From positions 2,341 through 51,913 of IMG/VR virus record IMGVR_UViG_3300030380_001627: DNA of 49,573 nucleotides, one strand, 5' to 3'. Of the stretch, positions 29,626 to 38,356 are shown piece by piece. A program made the translations under genes and the position numbers. The DNA is from a virus. Each line of letters opens with the position of its first letter. Positions within the stretch are counted from its first letter, which is position 1. A model generated the notes under the pieces. That model saw only the letters and a program-made list of their open reading frames with translations, had not been told where the DNA came from and did no database searches.

Positions 29626-32600
29626 TGGTTGTTCCTCTACCCAAATCCAAACCAACATATCGTGGTCCCCTACCCACTTCAAAGCCAGCACCCACTGCGA
29701 GAAACGAAACCGCTGCCAAAGTTTTTAGTGACCTGCAAAAACAGTTGTCGGGCCGTGGTCCACGGACCCCGGTCTTTACTCCACCTAGAAAAGGTTCGCG
29801 ACCTATTGCAAAGTTGTACAATGAGTTGACTCCTTTGGAGCAAGAGGCTCGTGATAAGCAGGGCATAGAAAGTTTAAAGGGTTTTGCTGTTGGTCTCCCT
29901 GCCGGGTTACTGGGTTTGCCTGCTGACTTAGCGGCATTGATTTTTCGGGATGCGCCTCAGTTAGCTGCGAAGCTTGTAACGGGACAGGAATTAAAAGTTG
30001 AAGAGCGCACATTCATAGACAAGCTTGTGGGTGACTTTCAACGTGCGGCTGGCGCTGAAGCGATCATGGAGAAGATGGGTTTTGGTGAGGACCTATTGCC
30101 GGAAGAAGATGAAAAGGGTCAGCCTGTAAACCTAGCCACGGATGCTCTATCACAAGCGGGGGTAACTCCTTTCCGTGCTGGTTCGTTAATCGGTGAAGCT
30201 ATTGCTCCGATACCTACTGGGGCAGGTATTGCTCGGTTACTTGGTCGCCGGTCCACGGACGCTGGTGAGGTGTTACCTGCCGAGCGTGTAGAGCCTACGA
30301 TTAGTACAACCTCTGACGAGCCGGGTGAGATAATCGAAGGTAGTGTGGTTGAGAGGTTAACTGGTCCGGTTGACGAGGCTGCTGTAGAAAGGGCCACAGA
30401 CTTTGAAACGGTTCTACCTGATGAAGGTCCTAGAACCAATGTTACTCAGATTATGGGAGACGCTTCTTTCCGGCAGCTTGGTGACTACGAGGAGGGCATG
30501 GCTCGTGTAGACACTGGCGCTTTAGATGAAGCTGGGCTAATTGCTAGGTTTGAGGAGCTAGAGTCTGATATTAGACAAACACAGGTCTTAATCGACGACG
30601 CAGTGAGTATAGGAGAACCTATACCCAATAACTTAGCCACGTTAAGGCAGGCGCATGAAGATGATATTGCTAATGTTAGAAACGAACTAATAGGCAGGCG
30701 CGACGGGCATTATGTACAGCTTACAGATGAAGAGGCTACGGCTCCTTTGATGGCTGCATTTCCTGTTGAAGATGTAGAAATGCCGGAAGAGCTTTTAAAC
30801 AGAATTGATAGTATTTTAGCAAAAGAGCCTGATGGCCCTGACCTACCCATGCTAGATGTTACTGATACGAATGCCAATATCATCCCCGGCCCTGATGAGG
30901 GATTTCAAGGTTTGCCCGGTGGTGTTGGTTCTCTGGATGAGTCCATGCCTATCTACGGTAATTACAACCTTACCATTGGCGGCATGCCTGATGAGTTTAA
31001 AGGTAGCGTCACACATTACTCACCTACAATGACCAACTTTCAAAACTTTGTTGGAAGTAATGCTTTTGCTAGACAAGCTCCTGTTCGGCGTGGCGATAAT
31101 CAGCCAACTTTAGGGGGCAAGCTAGAGGCTAGACAGTGGTTAGCGGCATTAAGTAAAAATCCTACAAGCTCTCAAAAAATTGGCACCGTAGAAAAAGAAA
31201 TAAAAGGTTCCGAATTTGAAAACATTATGAAGGCTGACGAGAGCCAAAAGTATAGCCAAACAGAAATTAGGAGGCTGCTCACCTCTCGCTTACCGCAGAC
31301 TAGAGTGCGGACGTTTTTAGAGAGCAATCACTTTGACGAGATTAATGACGGTACAAGTCCTTTTAACACTTATTCAAGAATGCATTTTGATGAGCAGTAT
31401 AGGAGAGAAGATTTAAATTCAGCGAGGGATAAGGGTGTAGTTGTCTTTAGCAACACGGCCCCTACGATTAATGTACCCGGTTTTGGTAGAATGAAGCCGA
31501 AAGCTTTGCATGATTATTATGGAAATTATCCCGGCTATTATGGTCATGGTCGTTTTATAATTGTGGAAAGGCAAGACGGTAAAAAGTTTCTTCAAATAAA
31601 CGAAATACAGTCCAATTCTATTAGCAACATATCCAGTGGTTCTGAAGCTGGCTATGAAACTAACATGTACGGTGAAACAGTAAGAAAGTATGTGAAAAAG
31701 TTAGAAGATCGATTAGAAGCTTGGCGCGAGGGAAGAGAAGATGTGCGTATCCCGTATAACGAGGAAGTTCACAAAATATTTAAAGAGGTTGAAGACTTAA
31801 AGCCAGAAGTAGTTAGAAGAGAAGATATTCTGTCTAAAAGTATCCAAGAGAATGAGCAGGCGCTTGAAACTTTAAAAAACGACATTGACTATAAGTTTAG
31901 TCCGAAAAGAATGCTAGACCCGGAAAACTCTTATGGAGAAGGGGCTGAGTATGTTTTTGGGCCTAAAGCATATAAAGGACTTTTAGAGAACGATGCTTTA
32001 ATCGCGCAGGCTCTTCTTCCAGATGACCCAGCGGACTTTAACGTATATGTAAAAAATATGTCAGATATATTCGCGGACATATTAGATTCGCAAGGAGTTG
32101 CTTACCCTGCGAGAGTTTTGGATGCCTTAGTCCCGGTTGTTAAAACAGCAAGGGACAGGCTAGCAGATGGAAATTTGCCTTCCTTTGACAAGGAAATGAT
32201 GAGAGAAATAATAGACATTGACTCTGCTGATTATATTGACGACTCCGCTCGGTTAAAAGCAGACCTTGAAAATACATTTGCCGCGTTACCAGAAATAGAA
32301 AAATTTAAACTTATGTTAAGATATAAGTTAAGAGATAACGCAAAATATAATTATCAACGTGCTTTAATGAAGGATATGTTGGCGGAAGATAAAACTTTTT
32401 TAAAGATAGTTGATGATCTTCCTGAAGACAAAAAAGCAAAGCTGTTTGGAAATACTACCTCCGCCAGAACTACCGCCACCGAATTAGCTGACGAACAAAA
32501 CGAGATTATAGATAAAATTTATAACGATTTTTCTACTGGTCCCACTAAAGATAATTTAGTGCGAAGGCTAGAAGAGGAAAATATTGCTTTTGAAGGAGAG

Positions 32601-33668
32601 GGTACTTTCGGTCTTTTTGACCCAGACGTAATATACAGTAGGGCGGACGCGGAAGACATATACATTAAAAGCACTATAGGCAGTTTACTTAGAAGCGATA
32701 ACGGAAGAAGTTTTTTAAATGGCGTGTCTTTAACGGAAAGAGTAAACGACCTCAATAAGGCTACAGTAGAACTTGTCCGGCAAGCCGCAGAGATTGCTCC
32801 TGAAGCAGCGACTGCAAGACAGGGGTGGAGAGATGCTCTTAGCGACTTACCTAACAAGGAAGATGTAGCTACTCTGCTGGAAATAGCTAAGAAAACAGAG
32901 GAAAGTGGCGGGACGAAGGGTTTTCAGTCTGCGGAGCCGTACAACAACGACGCTGATTTTTACAAGTTCGCGACTAGAGCAATAATTAAAGAGGCTGAAA
33001 AGCTAGATCTTGATGGTGTTATTATACCTGATGCAGCGTATTTAGCCACACAGCCTCAAAGAAGACCTAATGATGCTTTTCTGCGGAACTATGGACGAGT
33101 GATCGACGAGGAGCTATCAGAATTAACTAAAGCTGACGAGAATGCTGGTGTAGGTATACAGCTTGGTGGAGGCATGGATATTAAAGACAGAGTTGAAGAC
33201 CCTCTTATAGCGGGTAACTCAAAAGGTTTTGAAGTGGATGGTGTTGACCCAAATAACTTTGAACTTCAAGGTAGGCTACAGCCGTTTAAGGATGAGAAGA
33301 ATAACGCAGAAAGAGAATTTAAAGCACTTAGAAAAAAAATAGATGACTTAGAAAAAAAATTAGCCGCTGCCGAAAAGAGGGCTTCTGATGCTCCAGATGA
33401 CCAAGATATAGCCGATGAAGTAATTCGTTTGCAGGACGAGATGAGTGATGTTGACGTAGATCTTAGGGAAGCTCGTGACCGGCGTAATAATGTAAAAGAC
33501 GCATTGAAGAGAGAGACTGATAGAAATTCTACAAGATACAACTCTAATCTTCGTATCGTTGAGTTCGACAATGACGCTAACAAACAATTAGCTAGAAGAC
33601 CTATTAGACGAGCGGCGGGTGGTATGGTAAGATCTGGCATTGGTGCTATGGCAAGAGAGGTTATGTAA
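29625..33668 (+). CDS. Giant 1347-residue protein with EIQS motif between TerL and portal
   Basis: The ATG at 29625 overlaps the TerL stop (TGATG). The N-terminus is Pro-rich and disordered, then hydrophobic (FAVGLPAGLLGLPADLAALI, about 86-105). Residues about 640-670 contain HGRFIIVERQDGKKFLQINE, followed directly by IQSNS. About 1108-1175 contains FYKFATRAIIKEAEKLDLDG, followed by VIIPDAA. The EIQS block plus a later helix-strand block recalls the EIQSD signature of large polyvalent phage proteins. Residues 1215-1302 form a coiled coil, and the end is a Gly/Met/Arg-rich tag (AAGGMVRSGIG). It may be injected with the DNA. No enzymatic role is proven. Confidence 0.6.
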   Translation: MVVPLPKSKPTYRGPLPTSKPAPTARNETAAKVFSDLQKQLSGRGPRTPVFTPPRKGSRPIAKLYNELTPLEQEARDKQGIESLKGFAVGLPAGLLGLPADLAALIFRDAPQLAAKLVTGQELKVEERTFIDKLVGDFQRAAGAEAIMEKMGFGEDLLPEEDEKGQPVNLATDALSQAGVTPFRAGSLIGEAIAPIPTGAGIARLLGRRSTDAGEVLPAERVEPTISTTSDEPGEIIEGSVVERLTGPVDEAAVERATDFETVLPDEGPRTNVTQIMGDASFRQLGDYEEGMARVDTGALDEAGLIARFEELESDIRQTQVLIDDAVSIGEPIPNNLATLRQAHEDDIANVRNELIGRRDGHYVQLTDEEATAPLMAAFPVEDVEMPEELLNRIDSILAKEPDGPDLPMLDVTDTNANIIPGPDEGFQGLPGGVGSLDESMPIYGNYNLTIGGMPDEFKGSVTHYSPTMTNFQNFVGSNAFARQAPVRRGDNQPTLGGKLEARQWLAALSKNPTSSQKIGTVEKEIKGSEFENIMKADESQKYSQTEIRRLLTSRLPQTRVRTFLESNHFDEINDGTSPFNTYSRMHFDEQYRREDLNSARDKGVVVFSNTAPTINVPGFGRMKPKALHDYYGNYPGYYGHGRFIIVERQDGKKFLQINEIQSNSISNISSGSEAGYETNMYGETVRKYVKKLEDRLEAWREGREDVRIPYNEEVHKIFKEVEDLKPEVVRREDILSKSIQENEQALETLKNDIDYKFSPKRMLDPENSYGEGAEYVFGPKAYKGLLENDALIAQALLPDDPADFNVYVKNMSDIFADILDSQGVAYPARVLDALVPVVKTARDRLADGNLPSFDKEMMREIIDIDSADYIDDSARLKADLENTFAALPEIEKFKLMLRYKLRDNAKYNYQRALMKDMLAEDKTFLKIVDDLPEDKKAKLFGNTTSARTTATELADEQNEIIDKIYNDFSTGPTKDNLVRRLEEENIAFEGEGTFGLFDPDVIYSRADAEDIYIKSTIGSLLRSDNGRSFLNGVSLTERVNDLNKATVELVRQAAEIAPEAATARQGWRDALSDLPNKEDVATLLEIAKKTEESGGTKGFQSAEPYNNDADFYKFATRAIIKEAEKLDLDGVIIPDAAYLATQPQRRPNDAFLRNYGRVIDEELSELTKADENAGVGIQLGGGMDIKDRVEDPLIAGNSKGFEVDGVDPNNFELQGRLQPFKDEKNNAEREFKALRKKIDDLEKKLAAAEKRASDAPDDQDIADEVIRLQDEMSDVDVDLREARDRRNNVKDALKRETDRNSTRYNSNLRIVEFDNDANKQLARRPIRRAAGGMVRSGIGAMAREVM

Positions 33669-33865
33669 TGTCTGACAAAGACAAGACCCGTATTGACGGA
33701 CGCACGATGAAAGAGATAAAGCTGGTAGCACAAGAAGACATAACCAAGCTCACGGATAAACAGTGGGAAGCTTGGAGCAAGTCTTCTACTAAAAAAGCCA
33801 ATGGCGGTATGGTCAAGGGTTTTAGCCCCATCGCCCGTCCACAAAGATTTAAAGGAGTGTTCTAA
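33668..33865 (+). CDS. Small basic protein ending RFKGVF
   Basis: A 65-residue protein with a helical N-terminal half (MKEIKLVAQEDITKLTDKQ) and a basic, Gly-rich end (KKANGGMVKGFSPIARPQRF, then KGVF). The GGMVKG and FKGVF endings recur in marine phage structural peptides. It is coupled to its neighbours by TAATG overlaps. A virion or head-assembly role is likely from position between TerL and portal. Confidence 0.7.
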   Translation: MSDKDKTRIDGRTMKEIKLVAQEDITKLTDKQWEAWSKSSTKKANGGMVKGFSPIARPQRFKGVF

Positions 33866-34284
33866 TGAGCGACGACAGTAAAAAGTTCAGGCATCCAGCG
33901 GGTGTAGCCATCCGAAAAAACTTGGACGCTGGGCGTTATAGACGTTCTGATGAGGGCAAGGCGGAAAAGAAAGCTCGTAAGGAGCATAATAAAAAGTTTT
34001 CTTCAACAGTAGATAAAAAAACAAAACGCAAGCTTCGTAGTGATGCTAGGAAGTCTGATGCTGCAAAAGGTAAGACAATGCGGAAAAGAGGTTCTTATAA
34101 TTATTACGAAGAGATGAAAGACGGCGGCATGAATGCTGTACCATCCAAGTACAAAGGCTTTTCAAAACTGCCGGAAGGTGTGCAGGAGAAGATAAGCCCG
34201 GAACTCGCAAAGAAATACAAGACTGGCGGTATGAGCAAGGCTGTGATGAAGGCCCGTGGCGGAACATTTAAAGGAACATTTTAA
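33865..34284 (+). CDS. Basic protein ending TFKGTF
   Basis: A 139-residue, strongly Lys/Arg-rich protein (RHPAGVAIRKNLDAGRYRRS, KAEKKARKEHNKK, KKTKRKLRSDARK). Two GG turns (DGGMNAV, TGGMSKAV) precede the terminal ARGGTFKGTF. High positive charge suggests contact with DNA or with acidic head proteins. The stop overlaps the portal ATG. I recall such portal-proximal basic proteins in marine phages; function is unknown. Confidence 0.7.
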   Translation: MSDDSKKFRHPAGVAIRKNLDAGRYRRSDEGKAEKKARKEHNKKFSSTVDKKTKRKLRSDARKSDAAKGKTMRKRGSYNYYEEMKDGGMNAVPSKYKGFSKLPEGVQEKISPELAKKYKTGGMSKAVMKARGGTFKGTF

Positions 34285-36680
34285 TGGCATTACCTCCACA
34301 GATGGTTGCACCTGCAATGGGCCCCGGCGGACCGGGGATGAGCGCAGAAGAACAGATGACCGAGGTCGAAGTACCTGTAAATCAGAATGATATGCTGCCT
34401 CCGGGTGTTGAGCTTATTGGTTCGGAAGAAACGGTTGAGGTTCAGACTGAAGAGTACGATCACAATGCTAACTTGGCTGAAGTTCTTGACGACTCCGTCC
34501 TTGGTTCTTTGTCCTCGGACCTTAGTTCAAAGGTTGACGAAGACAAAGCTTCTCGTGAAGAGTGGGAAGAAAGTATATCAAAGGGGTTGACGCTGCTTGG
34601 TATTAATTACGAGGAGCGTTCAGAGCCGTTTCTTGGGTCATCTGGTGTAACGCATCCGTTATTGAGTGAGGCCATTACTCAGTTTCAGGCGCAGGCTTAC
34701 AAGGAGATGTTACCCCCCGGTGGTCCTGTGAAGACGCAGATTTTGGGCATGCAGACCAAGGAAGTTGAGGATCAGGCCCAGCGTGTCAAGGACTTTATGA
34801 ATTACCAGATTACGGAGGTAATGGAGGAGTTTGATCAGGACACGGATCAGATGCTGTTTTATCTGCCGATTACTGGTTCTACCTTTAAGAAGGTTTACTT
34901 TGATCCTGCTCGTCAGAGAGCGGTATCAAAATTTGTACCGGCAGAGGATTTGATTGTTCCTTACTCTGCTTCTGATTTGCGTACAGCGGAGCGTTACACT
35001 CACGTTGTTCGTATGACCGAAAACGACATAAGAAAGATGCAAGTAGGAGGTGTTTATAGAGATGTTGACCTATCTCCATCAAGTGATGATGAATCTGATA
35101 CAACAATTAGAAGCAAAGCTGACGACATTCAGGGATTGCGCCCGGGGTACAGTGACGAGCTTTATACTATCCATGAAATCCATGTGGACCTTGACCTTGA
35201 GGGATTTGAGGATATGGACGCGGAAGGTGAAGCTACAGGTATCAAACTGCCGTATATCGTCACTATGGACGGCGATTCGGGAAAAGTTCTCTCGGTAGTA
35301 AGAAACTATCGCGAACAAGATCCGATGCGTCGAAAACGTGATTATTTTGTTCATTTTAAATTCCTGCCCGGTTTTGGTTTTTACGGGTTTGGATTGCTGC
35401 ATATGATTGGAGGATTGTCTCGTGCTGCCACATCTATTCTCCGTCAGCTTATTGATGCGGGTACGCTCTCGAATTTGCCGGGTGGTTTCAAGGCTCGTGG
35501 AGTTCGTGTCAGAAATGACGATGAGCCTATTAATCCGGGTGAGTTCCGCGATATCGATGTTCCCGGCGGTGATGTTCGCAATGCTGTTGTCCCACTCCCG
35601 TACAAGGAGCCTTCTGGTACGCTGGCTCAATTACTCGGGGTGGTCGTTGATTCGGGTAGAAGATTTGCACAAGTTGCGGACACAAAAGTCGCAGATGTCA
35701 ACTCACAGGCTCCCGTGGGAACAACAGTGGCCCTGATTGAGCAAGGCTCAAAAGTTATTTCAAGCATACATAAGCGCTTACACTACGCACAAAAAGCTGA
35801 GTTCCGTATGTTGGCGGAGATCTTTGCTACCAATCCAATGCCGTATCCTTACATGGTTGGACCAAATGTTAATCCACAGATAATGGCACAAGACTTTGAC
35901 GGGCGTGTAGATATCCTCCCTGTCTCTGACCCGTCAATTTTTTCTATGGCACAGCGTTTGTCTCTTGCACAAACACAGTTGCAATTAGCGCAGGCCGCGC
36001 CGCAGATGCATAATCTGTACGAAGCCTATCGTCGGATGTACGATGCGTTAGATGTGAAGAACATCGACGCTATTTTACCCGCACCGCAGCCACCTGCACC
36101 AAAAGATCCGGCTACGGAAAACGCTGGCTTTATGAAAGGCATGCCTACTCAAGCATTTCAGGAGCAAGATCATCGTGCTCACATTCGTGTGCATGCTTCC
36201 TTCTTGCAGTCTGCGGCGTTAAGAACCAACCCACAGGCAGAAATGTTGTTACAAGCTCACATACAAGAGCATGTATCGTTGTTTGCTAGGGACATTGTCG
36301 GAGAAGTGTTTAAGCAGGCTATAGAGAAGTCTCAAATGGCTGGTGAACCTATTCCACAAATACCACCAGAGATGTTAGAAGCTGCGGTGGCACAGCAGAC
36401 CGCAGATACATTGGATCAACTTGCACCGTTGTTGGAGTCAGGTGGAGCTAAAGATCCTCTGGTTGAGATACGTCAGAAAGAGCTAGAGAACGATCAGATT
36501 GAAATTCAGCGTAAGATGCAGAACGATATGATGGACTTCCAGATTGATCAGGCTAAGTTACAACAGACAGCAGATCTAGCTATGGATCGCATAAGAGCGC
36601 AGCAGGGTATTGCTGATGATCGTAATGATGTAAATATCTACCGTATTAATACACAAGCCGCGTTGAAGAGAGGTCAATAA
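34284..36680 (+). CDS. Portal protein
   Basis: A 798-residue protein of the large portal type used by short-tailed phages. Seen blocks are a Gly/Pro-rich acidic N-terminus, EERSEPFLGSSGVTHPLLSE and FQAQAYKEMLPPGGPVKTQI (about 110-155), FVPAEDLIVPYSASDLRTAE (about 215-235), a KFLPGFGFYGFGLLHMIGG block (about 358-376) and a long helical C-terminus. These are the crown, wing, stem and barrel segments in that order by analogy. Twelve copies should form the DNA channel that TerL docks on. It is flanked by the basic protein and the holin. Confidence 0.92.
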   Translation: MALPPQMVAPAMGPGGPGMSAEEQMTEVEVPVNQNDMLPPGVELIGSEETVEVQTEEYDHNANLAEVLDDSVLGSLSSDLSSKVDEDKASREEWEESISKGLTLLGINYEERSEPFLGSSGVTHPLLSEAITQFQAQAYKEMLPPGGPVKTQILGMQTKEVEDQAQRVKDFMNYQITEVMEEFDQDTDQMLFYLPITGSTFKKVYFDPARQRAVSKFVPAEDLIVPYSASDLRTAERYTHVVRMTENDIRKMQVGGVYRDVDLSPSSDDESDTTIRSKADDIQGLRPGYSDELYTIHEIHVDLDLEGFEDMDAEGEATGIKLPYIVTMDGDSGKVLSVVRNYREQDPMRRKRDYFVHFKFLPGFGFYGFGLLHMIGGLSRAATSILRQLIDAGTLSNLPGGFKARGVRVRNDDEPINPGEFRDIDVPGGDVRNAVVPLPYKEPSGTLAQLLGVVVDSGRRFAQVADTKVADVNSQAPVGTTVALIEQGSKVISSIHKRLHYAQKAEFRMLAEIFATNPMPYPYMVGPNVNPQIMAQDFDGRVDILPVSDPSIFSMAQRLSLAQTQLQLAQAAPQMHNLYEAYRRMYDALDVKNIDAILPAPQPPAPKDPATENAGFMKGMPTQAFQEQDHRAHIRVHASFLQSAALRTNPQAEMLLQAHIQEHVSLFARDIVGEVFKQAIEKSQMAGEPIPQIPPEMLEAAVAQQTADTLDQLAPLLESGGAKDPLVEIRQKELENDQIEIQRKMQNDMMDFQIDQAKLQQTADLAMDRIRAQQGIADDRNDVNIYRINTQAALKRGQ

Positions 36681-37066
36681 TGTTACAGGCTCTTATAGGC
36701 CCGATTTCATCCTTGGCAGGTACTTGGTTGAACGGGAAGGTAGAAGAGAAAAAAGCTCAAGCGGCTACGAAAGTAGCTATCGCTCAAGCTGAAGCTGTGG
36801 TGATGCAGAAGAAAGCTACTGGAGAGATCGATTGGGATCTGAAGATGGCTGATGCCTCTGCTCATTCGTGGAAGGACGAGTGGTTAACTGTGCTTTTTTC
36901 GGTGCCATTAATTCTAGCATTCTGTGGAGATTGGGGGAGACAAATTGTTTCTGATGGATTTACTGCTCTTGAGGCCATGCCGCAATACTATCAATATACT
37001 CTTGGCACTATCGTTGCTGCCAGTTTTGGTATGCGCGGTGCCGCTAAGTTTTTTGGTAAGAAGTGA
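36680..37066 (+). CDS. GTA-type three-TM holin
   Basis: A 128-residue protein. The opening (LQALIGPISSLAGTWLNGK), an Ala/Lys-rich helix with QAEAVVMQKKATG, and two membrane segments (about 68-86, LTVLFSVPLILAFCGDW; about 104-121, YTLGTIVAASFGMRGAAKF) match the GTA holin family that I know from marine phages. It would open the inner membrane to release the lysozyme encoded at 9723. It starts on the portal stop (TAATG). Confidence 0.8.
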   Translation: MLQALIGPISSLAGTWLNGKVEEKKAQAATKVAIAQAEAVVMQKKATGEIDWDLKMADASAHSWKDEWLTVLFSVPLILAFCGDWGRQIVSDGFTALEAMPQYYQYTLGTIVAASFGMRGAAKFFGKK

Positions 37067-37383
37067 TGTCAAAGCGCCTTCAGAAAGACAGCGACTACGA
37101 CCAGTACGACATGGATGGCGATGGTATAGTCACCGATGAAGAACTGGAGCATGCAAAAGAAATTAAAAAGACAGAGTACGAGTTACGCAAGCAACTTGCT
37201 CAAAGGCGTATGGCTACAGCTACTCTAATAGCTATGGGTATATTTACTTTTATGATGTTCATGCCATTCATTAGTATTGAGCGGATCAATGCTTTAAGCG
37301 ACATCAGTAACTTATTTTATATCAGTGGTGCTGGTATCGTTGGAGCATTCATGGGAGCCACAGCGTGGATGAATCGAAAGTAA
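37066..37383 (+). CDS. EF-hand membrane protein
   Basis: A 105-residue protein whose ATG overlaps the holin stop (TGATG). Residues 15-26 (DMDGDGIVTDEE) are a canonical EF-hand calcium loop with Asp15, Asp17, Asp19, Gly20 and Glu26. A charged helix follows, then two membrane segments (about 50-70 ATATLIAMGIFTFMMFMPFI, about 82-100). The loop should face the cytoplasm or periplasm depending on topology. Calcium-sensitive control of lysis is an inference from the EF-hand and the holin neighbour. Confidence 0.75.
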   Translation: MSKRLQKDSDYDQYDMDGDGIVTDEELEHAKEIKKTEYELRKQLAQRRMATATLIAMGIFTFMMFMPFISIERINALSDISNLFYISGAGIVGAFMGATAWMNRK

Positions 37384-37387
37384 AAAC

Positions 37388-37609
37388 ATGAAAGAATGGG
37401 TAATGATCATAAGCATGTGGGGAAATGACGGCAGCATAGATCATTACATTGGTCAGCTTGCACTGCAAGAAACCATGACTGAACGACAGTGTGAATATAT
37501 GCTCAAAGATGGTAGATGGGCGGCTAGTTTTGATAACGAGTATTACTCAATGAAGGTACACTGTTATCCTAAAGAGTGTGCAGGTAAGGAAAGTTGTGAG
37601 CGAAGATAA
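37388..37609 (+). CDS. Small secreted-like Cys protein
   Basis: A 73-residue protein with a hydrophobic N-terminus (EWVMIISMWG) followed by Cys35 (TERQCEY) and Cys59, Cys64 and Cys70 near the end. It has the same plan as the small proteins at 10557, 11043, 21981 and 23240. It follows the EF-hand gene by 4 bases. Disulfide-bonded periplasmic localisation is inferred; function is unknown. Confidence 0.65.
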   Translation: MKEWVMIISMWGNDGSIDHYIGQLALQETMTERQCEYMLKDGRWAASFDNEYYSMKVHCYPKECAGKESCERR

Positions 37610-37817
37610 TAAAAAACCACTACAAGCTAAAGTTGGTGACAACAGCTTTGAACTAATCCTTCGTATTTTGGGCAACGAGTTTGTTGCGATTAAGATTGGA
37701 TCGTCGAACTTTAGTGGCAAGCTGATTGTTGGTGGTGTATTGTTGTTGTTCTTTACTCTTGTCCTTATGGAGATGTTTGGTATCAATGCTTTGATGGGTG
37801 TTCCTAGCTATGAATAA
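37596..37817 (+). CDS. Single-pass membrane protein, GTG start
   Basis: A 73-residue protein starting at GTG 37596 with AAGGAAA just upstream; an in-frame GTG at 37578 is an alternative. A hydrophilic N-terminal half with a beta-like stretch (SFELILRILGNEFVAIKIGS) precedes one membrane segment (LIVGGVLLLFFTLVLMEMFG). It overlaps the previous gene by 14 bases and the next by 8. Its place in the holin cluster suggests a lysis or envelope role. Confidence 0.65.
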   Translation: MSEDNKKPLQAKVGDNSFELILRILGNEFVAIKIGSSNFSGKLIVGGVLLLFFTLVLMEMFGINALMGVPSYE

Positions 37818-37932
37818 GAGTCCATGTGTTGGTATTTGTGTACTAGACAAAGAACGTGTAAGATGTATTGGTTGTGGACGTACAATCGACGAAATAATAA
37901 ATTGGGGTAAAAAATGCCAAGACCAAGATTAA
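37810..37932 (+). CDS. DUF1289-like zinc-finger peptide (40 aa)
   Basis: A 40-residue frame nested between its neighbours (8-base overlap before, 19-base overlap after). The sequence SPCVGICVLDKERVRCIGCG, followed by RTIDEIINW, matches the DUF1289 pattern (C-x3-C, then C-x2-C-G-R-T, E-I, W), which I know from many Proteobacteria. Cys6, Cys10, Cys19 and Cys22 should bind zinc. The match is strong for so short a protein, which supports the frame as real. Function is unknown; a small regulatory factor is possible. Confidence 0.7.
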   Translation: MNKSPCVGICVLDKERVRCIGCGRTIDEIINWGKKCQDQD

Positions 37933-38354
37933 ATCAGTTTGCAGAAGATCTTGGTATTAGCCGTGGTTCGGCGAAGAAGCTTATGGCTAAAGCTCGTGGT
38001 CGTAGCGACGGAGGGTCCAATATTATGGACAAGTACTCTCCAGAGTTAAAAAAGCGTATGCAGCGTTTTGAAGATGCAGAACGTATATTCCAAGAAGATA
38101 CAGAGATTGGAACTAAGATGGACAAGTCAAAAACAAAGCCCAAGTCTAAACAAAAGATGTTTGACGATTATTATCAAAAGCATGGGAAGGTTCATCCGAA
38201 AGACCCACGCACTAAAAAAGATCATCCCATGAACCGTGAAGGCTCTCCTCTGGTAACAAAGAACGAAGATATTGTTGAAGCCAAGGATGGTAAATTTGTT
38301 CGTGGTATGGGTAAAGCATCCATGTGTCCCCCTAGAGAAGTTAAGGTTAGATAG
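37914..38354 (+). CDS. Basic protein with HTH-like N-terminus
   Basis: A 146-residue Lys-rich protein. Residues 5-25 (RLNQFAEDLGISRGSAKKLM) look like a helix-turn-helix, and RGRSDGG follows. The middle is a charged helical part with a KSKTKPKSKQK run. The terminal part (DGKFVRGMGKAS and onward) recalls the RGMGxA motif of marine phage proteins. It may bind DNA in the virion or act as a regulator; the sequence does not decide. Confidence 0.6.
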   Translation: MPRPRLNQFAEDLGISRGSAKKLMAKARGRSDGGSNIMDKYSPELKKRMQRFEDAERIFQEDTEIGTKMDKSKTKPKSKQKMFDDYYQKHGKVHPKDPRTKKDHPMNREGSPLVTKNEDIVEAKDGKFVRGMGKASMCPPREVKVR

Positions 38355-38356
38355 CA

